A stretch of DNA of 6,989 bases from a bacterium. Its GTDB lineage: Bacteria; Patescibacteriota; Patescibacteriia; S139-126; S139-133. The stretch is taken from the NCBI GenBank assembly GCA_030429785.1, contig JAUIEQ010000043.1:1-6989 (forward strand). The letters run 5' to 3'. Shown here piece by piece: positions 1-5,800 of this stretch. The position numbers and the translations under genes are program-made. Below the pieces are notes generated by a model, which did not search any database, was not told the origin of the DNA, and saw only the letters and a list, made by a program, of their open reading frames with translations. The stretch's first letter is position 1. Each line of letters begins with the position of its first letter.

Positions 1-1374
1 TTCTTGAGTGACATTTTCACCTTCATCAGCAGCAATAGTACCTTGCCAACTTGCTTGCATCATCTGCCATGTCGTCAGATAATGCGCTTCTGAATCAATG
101 CCAATGTTGTATAATATACCAACCACCCAATCATCATGAAAGAAATACACCGTAGATCCATCAAGCGACAACACAGCCGGTATGTTAGCCTGGCCAACAC
201 TTGTCAAAACTAGATTGTCTTGATCAAGACCTGGAACCTGATCTATATACCACTCAATCACATCTCGCTGGTCAGCATCTCGCTCCTCAATCAAAATTTC
301 AATAAACTGACTCCCGGCTGTAGCAAATAATATCGTCGCACCAAGCTCATCTAACTGACTTGCATTCCAAGCGCTTGGATATTGAATTTGATACCCATAC
401 TGGGAATTTGCATACAAAGAAACCAACTCATCATCAAGTAACGTCAAATCGCTTGCTTGTGGTGAATACAAACTCAACACTTCATCGCCATCAATATACC
501 CATCTTGATCTGTATCTGGCAATCCAGGCTCCGCACCATACAACAACTCCTCAGTATCGGACAAACCATCGCCATCAGCGTCATCGCTTCCAAGCAACTC
601 TTGTTGTTCAAACACAACAACATCTTCTTGCGGCGGTTCAATTTCGCCTGGATCTAAGTTTGAAATAACTGCAACCTCAAGCTGTGGCAACTGATCAATC
701 TCCAAAACTAACTCGTTGTTATTCAAATCAACAAACGTACGCTCGTCAATGTTCCACCCACTGCCTTGCCTAAAACCAACGCGTAAACTATTTTCAATAA
801 CACTGGTAAGATTGGTATCAAAATATTCAAAACGAAGCTCTGCCATGTCTTGCAATTGGCGACCACTTGGAGATATTCGATAGTACGAACTAAAAGCAGT
901 TGTGTCGTTCAAACTTTTGTCAAAAGCTGTAATAGTGATCTGATCCCGCAACTCACGATCAAGAGTTGATAACTGCAAAGTAATAATACCTGTAATTTCT
1001 CCTGATGCATTGCGCGCTACATAAGTAATTGGTTGCGGTGGACTAGTCGACTCAGTGTCAGTATCTATCTCAGGCACTTGACGATCTTCAATTGGAACAA
1101 TGGTAACAGCAGAATCTATTGGTTCTAGCGGCTGTTGTTGTGACATGTACCATATAACAGCACCGACGCATACGACGACGACAAAAAGACCTAACAAAAC
1201 ATACAGTACAATGTTTTGTTTTTTACTTGACGCATGATGCTTGACAGTAGCATGCGGCAAAAAACGCTCAGGAAGTGTGTATATATCAACTGGAGCTTGC
1301 GGTTGGTCATCCGCAAGCTTTGATTGAGTTGGACTTATGCTTTCTGATTGGTTGTGCTTATTCTTACCAAACAT
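1..1374 (-). CDS. Single-pass membrane protein with calcium-loop repeats and a PsbP/Mog1-like C-terminal domain (3' partial)
   Basis: The reading frame is open from an ATG at 1374 to the window edge, giving 458 residues with no stop, so the C-terminus is missing. Order of parts: a polar cytoplasmic N-terminus with basic KK just before a membrane helix (about 54-77, LYVLLGLFVVVVCVGAVIWY); a beta-rich region (about 115-240) with the pattern YYRISPSG, LRFEYF, SLRVGF and W-x8-VDLNNN, which looks like a ZU5-type beta sandwich (tentative); two thrombospondin-type-3-like calcium loops at 264-276 and 287-298; then a domain from about 321 that opens with YGYQIQYPSAW, the typical start of PsbP/Mog1-like exported domains. 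No lipobox is present; the topology is that of a signal anchor with the C-terminus outside. Its ATG lies 7 bp after the stop of the upstream gene, with no Shine-Dalgarno sequence, so translational coupling is likely. The exact function is unknown. The gene is certain; the domain names are moderately sure. Confidence 0.9.
   Translation of the reverse strand, partial: MFGKNKHNQSESISPTQSKLADDQPQAPVDIYTLPERFLPHATVKHHASSKKQNIVLYVLLGLFVVVVCVGAVIWYMSQQQPLEPIDSAVTIVPIEDRQVPEIDTDTESTSPPQPITYVARNASGEITGIITLQLSTLDRELRDQITITAFDKSLNDTTAFSSYYRISPSGRQLQDMAELRFEYFDTNLTSVIENSLRVGFRQGSGWNIDERTFVDLNNNELVLEIDQLPQLEVAVISNLDPGEIEPPQEDVVVFEQQELLGSDDADGDGLSDTEELLYGAEPGLPDTDQDGYIDGDEVLSLYSPQASDLTLLDDELVSLYANSQYGYQIQYPSAWNASQLDELGATILFATAGSQFIEILIEERDADQRDVIEWYIDQVPGLDQDNLVLTSVGQANIPAVLSLDGSTVYFFHDDWVVGILYNIGIDSEAHYLTTWQMMQASWQGTIAADEGENVTQE
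481..585 (-). repeat. Pair of calcium-loop repeats inside the partial membrane protein
   Basis: This stretch encodes DDADGDGLSDTEE and DTDQDGYIDGDE, 23 residues apart, placed between the beta-sandwich-like region and the PsbP/Mog1-like domain. It probably acts as a calcium-stiffened hinge or spacer. The DNA of the first loop matches the CCATCGCCATCAG core found in the repeats at 2390-2629. Confidence 0.8.
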
Positions 1375-1381
1375 GCTTTAT

Positions 1382-2215
1382 TTAGAGCTCAAGGTATTCG
1401 TAAAATTCTAAAGTCCCAGGTCCAAGCGGATCATATCCATTTCTCACTTCATCTCCATCTGAATAGCTATCACCATCCGAGTCAGCATTTAGCGGATCTG
1501 TTTTCCAGGTTATAACTTCTTCTCTATCAAATAACCCATCTCTATCACTATCTGCTAATGTCGGATTAGTATTGTATTGAGCCTCCTCTTGATCAGAGAG
1601 ACCATCACCATCACTATCTACTGGCAACTGCCCTACTTCCCCTGTCTCAGCATCACCTTCATCAGCTCCGCCTAATTCTCCAACTGGAACAACTTCAGCT
1701 GGTGTAGTTTCTAGCTCTTGCTCTTGTGCTTGCTCAACCACATCCGGCTCAGCCAATAACGAATTTGACCCAACAAAAAACTGCTGATATGCAATATAGC
1801 CACCAATAGCAACTAACAAAACAACAATAACAACAATGCCTATTAACAGTAATTTTTTCTTAGTACCAACACCTCGATCATGATCTTGCCATGATGGCAT
1901 TTCAGGAGGAGGGCCACCAGCCGCAGGAGGAGTTTGCATTGCCTGACCTGAATCTTTTGCAATCAATGCTGGCGGTGTTTGATTTTGTTGCTGCAATGGC
2001 GTTGTGGTTGGCGGCTGCTGAGCTGGTGATGGGTTTTGTATGCCTGAATCGGCCTCAGCAAGCATGTCCTCAACTACTATTGGCTTAGACGGTTCTGGCT
2101 GAGCTGGTGATGGATTGTTATGACCAAGAGACTCATCTGATGTTGGCAAGCCTGCCGGGGGTTGATTGGTAGGCGGGGTAGTTGGAACTGAGTTATTTTT
2201 TACATCATCAAACAT
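1382..2215 (-). CDS. Pro-rich single-pass membrane protein with three thrombospondin-type-3-like calcium repeats
   Basis: This is a complete 277-residue protein. Residues 1-118 are Pro/Gln/Ser-rich and probably cytoplasmic, with a duplicated NPSPAQ motif at 34 and 61 and a short acidic IVVEDMLAEAD segment at 46-56. KKK at 119-121 precedes a membrane helix (about 122-143), followed by an acidic Glu/Val/Gly linker (150-199) and three DxDxDG-type loops: DSDGDGLSDQEE (200), DSDRDGLFDREE (222) and DSDGDSYSDGDE (245). The protein ends soon after NGYDPLGPG. Such loops bind calcium in thrombospondin-type-3 and related proteins; binding here is inferred. The positive-inside rule places the repeats outside the cell. 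It is a paralogue of the protein at 2357-2860, sharing the WKTDPL spacer and the NGYDP ending. An extended -10 element lies 33-38 bp upstream of the ATG, and the next gene starts 7 bp after this one ends. No Shine-Dalgarno sequence precedes the start. The specific role is unknown. Confidence 0.93.
   Translation of the reverse strand: MFDDVKNNSVPTTPPTNQPPAGLPTSDESLGHNNPSPAQPEPSKPIVVEDMLAEADSGIQNPSPAQQPPTTTPLQQQNQTPPALIAKDSGQAMQTPPAAGGPPPEMPSWQDHDRGVGTKKKLLLIGIVVIVVLLVAIGGYIAYQQFFVGSNSLLAEPDVVEQAQEQELETTPAEVVPVGELGGADEGDAETGEVGQLPVDSDGDGLSDQEEAQYNTNPTLADSDRDGLFDREEVITWKTDPLNADSDGDSYSDGDEVRNGYDPLGPGTLEFYEYLEL
1448..1618 (-). repeat. Three calcium-loop repeats of the 277-residue protein
   Basis: This stretch encodes DSDGDGLSDQEE, DSDRDGLFDREE and DSDGDSYSDGDE, spaced 22 and 23 residues apart. 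The inter-loop spacer WKTDPL is the same as in the 167-residue protein, but the DNA copies are more diverged from one another than those at 2390-2629. Confidence 0.85.
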
Positions 2216-2223
2216 GCGCGTAA

Positions 2224-2238
2224 TATTAGCAACTAATA
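2224..2238. repeat. Perfect 6-bp inverted repeat with 3-bp loop in the predicted leader
   Basis: TATTAG CAA CTAATA is a perfect inverted repeat placed between the predicted transcription start (about 2241) and the start codon at 2215. It could be an operator half-site pair or an AU-rich leader hairpin that affects translation of a gene without a Shine-Dalgarno sequence. The stem is short and AT-rich, and such a palindrome can arise by chance in AT-rich DNA, so function is uncertain. Confidence 0.35.
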
Positions 2239-2240
2239 GT

Positions 2241-2256
2241 AGATATTATTATAGCA
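2241..2256 (-). promoter_or_regulatory. Extended -10 promoter for the gene pair at 2215 and 1374
   Basis: On the minus strand the sequence TGCTATAAT occupies 2256-2248: a perfect TATAAT hexamer with the TGn extension. No TTGACA-like -35 box is seen 16-18 bp upstream (the sequence there is around AGCCCA), which is acceptable for an extended -10 promoter. Transcription would start near 2241, leaving a leader of about 26 bases before the ATG at 2215. This is the only intergenic gap of useful size (2216-2356, 141 bp) and it splits the four genes into two pairs. Read-through from the upstream pair is also possible, since no strong terminator lies between them. Confidence 0.6.
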
Positions 2257-2356
2257 CAAAATCATTCTACTGGGCTATTTTTTGCATTCCAATTAAAATA
2301 CTACTCACAAACATAGCCATCAACATACCAATACAATCACCTAACCTGCAAAACTA

Positions 2357-2860
2357 TTAACCACCTGCTGGATCATACCCATTGCCAAGCTCGACGTAAT
2401 CAGAATATCCATCGCCATCAGTGTCTTGTTCTAACGGATCAGTAAAAAATACCTTAACTTCATCATAGTCAGACAAACCATCGCCATCAGTGTCTTTTTT
2501 CAAAGGATCTGTTTTCCATCCATAGAGCTCTTCTCCATCCAAAATACCATCTCCATCTGTATCAGCCAATTTATCATTGGTTCCTAATTCTTGCTCCAAT
2601 TCATTCGACAGCCCATCAGCATCATCATCAAGAGACTCAACCGCCTCAGGCTGAACCTCGGCTTTTTGTGTAGATGTTATTTCTGATGTCACCTCAGCAG
2701 ATCCAAAAAAAGGTAGGTTGTAGGAATCGTTGCGTAGAAAAAAATACCACACAACTGCAATCACCAAGGCAACAACCAACACTCCTCCCAGCAATACTAG
2801 CAACCGAGCGGTGGAAAAACGTTGTGAACTTTTGCTTGTTAGCTCATCAATCGGTTCCAT
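2357..2860 (-). CDS. Small single-pass membrane protein with four thrombospondin-type-3-like calcium repeats
   Basis: This is a complete 167-residue protein. A short N-terminus with basic residues (SSQRFSTAR) leads into a membrane helix at about 19-42 (LLVLLGGVLVVALVIAVVWYFF), then a short Ser/Thr/Glu linker and four repeats at 78, 100, 123 and 146. The first is degenerate (DDDADGLSNELE); the others are DTDGDGILDGEE, DTDGDGLSDYDE and DTDGDGYSDYVE. Spacing is 22, 23 and 23 residues. The chain stops just after NGYDPAGG, so the repeats form almost the whole external part. The topology is a signal anchor with the C-terminus outside. The ATG sits 3 bp after the TAG of the giant surface-protein gene, with no Shine-Dalgarno sequence, so expression is probably coupled to that gene. 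A calcium-stabilised rod that anchors or partners the giant protein is plausible but inferred. There is no enzyme motif and no cysteine. Confidence 0.94.
   Translation of the reverse strand: MEPIDELTSKSSQRFSTARLLVLLGGVLVVALVIAVVWYFFLRNDSYNLPFFGSAEVTSEITSTQKAEVQPEAVESLDDDADGLSNELEQELGTNDKLADTDGDGILDGEELYGWKTDPLKKDTDGDGLSDYDEVKVFFTDPLEQDTDGDGYSDYVELGNGYDPAGG
2390..2629 (-). repeat. Four tandem calcium-loop repeats, 69-bp period
   Basis: This stretch encodes the four DxDxDG repeats of the 167-residue protein. At DNA level the last two share a 19-bp identical segment (plus strand CCATCGCCATCAGTGTCTT) at 2409-2427 and 2478-2496, exactly 69 bp (23 codons) apart, showing recent or gene-conversion-maintained tandem duplication. 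The first repeat has diverged. Confidence 0.85.
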
Positions 2861-2863
2861 AAA

Positions 2864-5800
2864 CTATGAAATCAAAGGTAATAATAAACGAGCCAAAACA
2901 TTCTTCAATACAGAAAACCCGCCGCTTGCACCTGTTGTTTTTGTGAATGGTCCTAAGGCTGAAAGTTGCGTATTGGTCGTATTACCTGCTGCGTCAGTAA
3001 CAATCAGCGAATACCACCACGTACCGTCACTTGGTAAATCTGAAAAACTACTACTCGCGATTAAGTCATTAACTGAATCAGTTTGTACTGTTACCCAAGT
3101 ACCTACATCTGGACCAGAGCCAAGCCCGTTATCAGCAGCTCTACGTAGTTGCACAGACTCCAAATCTTGGTTGTCAGTCACTGTATAACTAAAGGTAACT
3201 GCATCATCAGTTGCGCGTGGCTGGCTGGTAAATGTCCCAACCAACGGCGCTGTAATGTCAACACTTGCAATCACGCTTGCGGTATTGCTAAACAGGCTAT
3301 TGCTTGAACCTTTTGTAGCAAGCACACGGTAATAATACGTATTTCCCACAGTAATATCAAAATCTTGAAAATCTTCAACCTCCGCTGCTACACTACCGAT
3401 TTCTATAAATGACCCCAGGTCACCAACTGACCGTTCGATCACAAAAGCATCCTCATCGGTTGCTGTGTCGGTCCATCGCAATTGAACAAACATCGTTGAT
3501 GTTCCTCCGCCGTCATCAAATACTGCTGTAAGTCCTGTTGGCGTTGCCGGAACACTACCGCTCGTACTTTCAAAAACTGATTGAGTATTTGAATCAACAA
3601 AGTTTCCAGCTTGATCATATACCCGTATTCGATACCACCACGTGCCGACACTCGGAAAGTCAATAACTTGACTTGTATTGTCAAGCAACCCACTAACATC
3701 GGTTTGAAGACTAGGTATTTCCGCAAAAGACCCAGGAGACCCAAATCCGCTATCTGCTGCTCTCCAAATCTCCACTCTACTCAAGGCTTCATTGTCTTGA
3801 ACATGCCAATCAATAATTGCCGAACCACTTGTTACGGAAAAGCTAACTACTTCAGGTGACTCCGTATCACTTGGAGCTGTTGTTGAAACAGTATACGCGA
3901 TATCGGCAGTTGCACTTCCACTACCATCATTAGCCACAAGATCAACTGTCAACGTAAGCGATTGCTCAGGCAGTCCAGTCAACTGGCACGAGCTTGAACC
4001 TGGCGGCACATTATTCAACGTTACCGACTGACCACTTGAAGCGCTGCAGGTAACAACGCCACTTTTGCTATTAGTATATGAAATCGTAACTGCTGAACCG
4101 CCAGCAGAACCATTTGCTGGATTTTCGATACTGACAGTTGGCGGCTCTGACGTTACTGTATATGAAATATTATCTGAAGAGCTGCCATATGAGTTACTCA
4201 CAACAATCTCTAATGTATGCGTTCCAGACAAGCCTGAAAAAGTATATGTTTTCAAACCAGGACCTACTGAACGACTTTCAACAAGTGAACCATCGACAAA
4301 ATACCGAGCAACCCCAGTTGCCGAAACAGTATAGTCAACAGCAACTATAGACCCACCACTACTTGGTGTACTTGATTCAATTGTAACCGCTGGCGCGGTA
4401 CCAGAGAACAACGGTGGTGGCGTGCTGCCATCATACGACATAGCAAAACTTCCACACGTATCATCCCCTGAACCCCCTACGCCATTCCAAGTAATTCCCT
4501 TATATTCTAGATTTCCATACACATATCCGTCAGTATAAATGTAAATATGAGATCCTTCATTACAGAAAAACTGCGGATCAAGATTTGTATTAAAACACGA
4601 TGCTTGATCATACTGATCCGGACAAAAACTAAATGTATTCAAAGGATCAACCGGCAATCGAGCGCCTAATGCATTACCCAAAACACCTTGCCATGATTGC
4701 GGCCAGCGACTTGTGGTCATTCCCGGAATAAATGTTCCAGAAGAAAGATCTGGCAATTGACCAACCTCTACCAATGCTGCCATTGAAAAATCTCCACGCG
4801 AAACAGATGATTGTTGATGATCAAGGTTTCCATCAAAACCATCCTGAATCAACTGAATTACCTTCCCCATACCACCAATCCGAAGCATATCCTGTTGGAT
4901 ATCTTGCTTGCCTTGAGCAGTCAAAGCCGTGACATTGAATTGTATGTTATCTAATAGTTGATTATAAATTTCAATGGTTTCAGAAACAGCCTCTTGATTA
5001 TGCGAAATAACCAAAATATATGAATACGCAACAGAGCCTCTGACATCAACAAAATGAACATAGGTAGTTACTCCATCAACAACCGCTGGATAGCCGTCAA
5101 CTACTGCTGAGCGAGGTGATCCCTGTGGAAAATCTTGTAACTCATACCAACCAGCTGCAGAAATATGATTTGGGTTATCATATACTCGAATACCAACAAT
5201 ATCTGAACCACCAAGCGGGATGTCATCAGGATCGTGCTGCACAACAAATGCTCTATCCAGCAATAAGTCTCCGCTTGTCGTCAGATCAACTGCAGCGCCT
5301 AGAGCAGGCAACAACGTATCCCCAACATTACCTCGGCAGTATTTCATTTCAGCATCCCACCCAATAGCGTGAGGCGGCGGCTCTGGCCATGGAAAATCAC
5401 ATACAAAAACATCTGCAGTTGCTATGTCTATAACTTTTCGACCTATGTGCGCTCCTGCAAAAACAGTATCTTCTGTTAGAGTAACGTCCACTTGCACATG
5501 AGCGATTCCTTGTGCTCGAGCTGGCACAGAGACAGTATTTACTCCGTCAGTAGGCGTACCATCAACTGCAATGACTGCGGCTGGATCATCCTCAGTCCAC
5601 AAATACGACCAATTATACACTCCTGGAATTGGACTCAGGTACACCCTACCGTTGTTGTTGCTATACGCAAAGGCAACATAGTCAATGCTATTATTCGGCG
5701 GAATCTCAGATGTGAACCTCCAATAACCCGGGAAGATCTCAACCCCATCCAATTCACACACCTCGGTTCCGGTTGTGTACCCATACCCTATATCTGAGCC

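Noticed and set aside
360..668. Plus-strand ORFs such as 360-668, 2166-2360, 2730-3188 and 5960-6289
   Set aside because: They lie opposite well-supported minus-strand genes (2166-2360 spans a gene start and the gap), have low-complexity His/Thr/Gln-rich products and show no domain, so they are antisense shadows.
2271..2276. A -35 box for the promoter at 2248
   Set aside because: The sequence at 17-bp spacing is AGCCCA, with no real match to TTGACA; the promoter call rests on the extended -10 only.
2273..2318. GGCTAT...ATAGCC inverted repeat as terminator of the upstream gene pair
   Set aside because: The 6-bp arms are 34 bases apart and no U-tract follows directly; it is likely chance.
2267..2326. 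19-residue hydrophobic minus-strand ORF (MLMAMFVSSILIGMQKIAQ) in the intergenic gap
   Set aside because: It has no ribosome binding site or own promoter and a length expected by chance. A small membrane peptide is possible, but nothing supports it without conservation.
2390..2629. Regular 69-bp repeats as a CRISPR-like or satellite array
   Set aside because: The periodicity is fully explained by in-frame 23-residue calcium-loop repeats; the units vary at codon level and there are no spacers.
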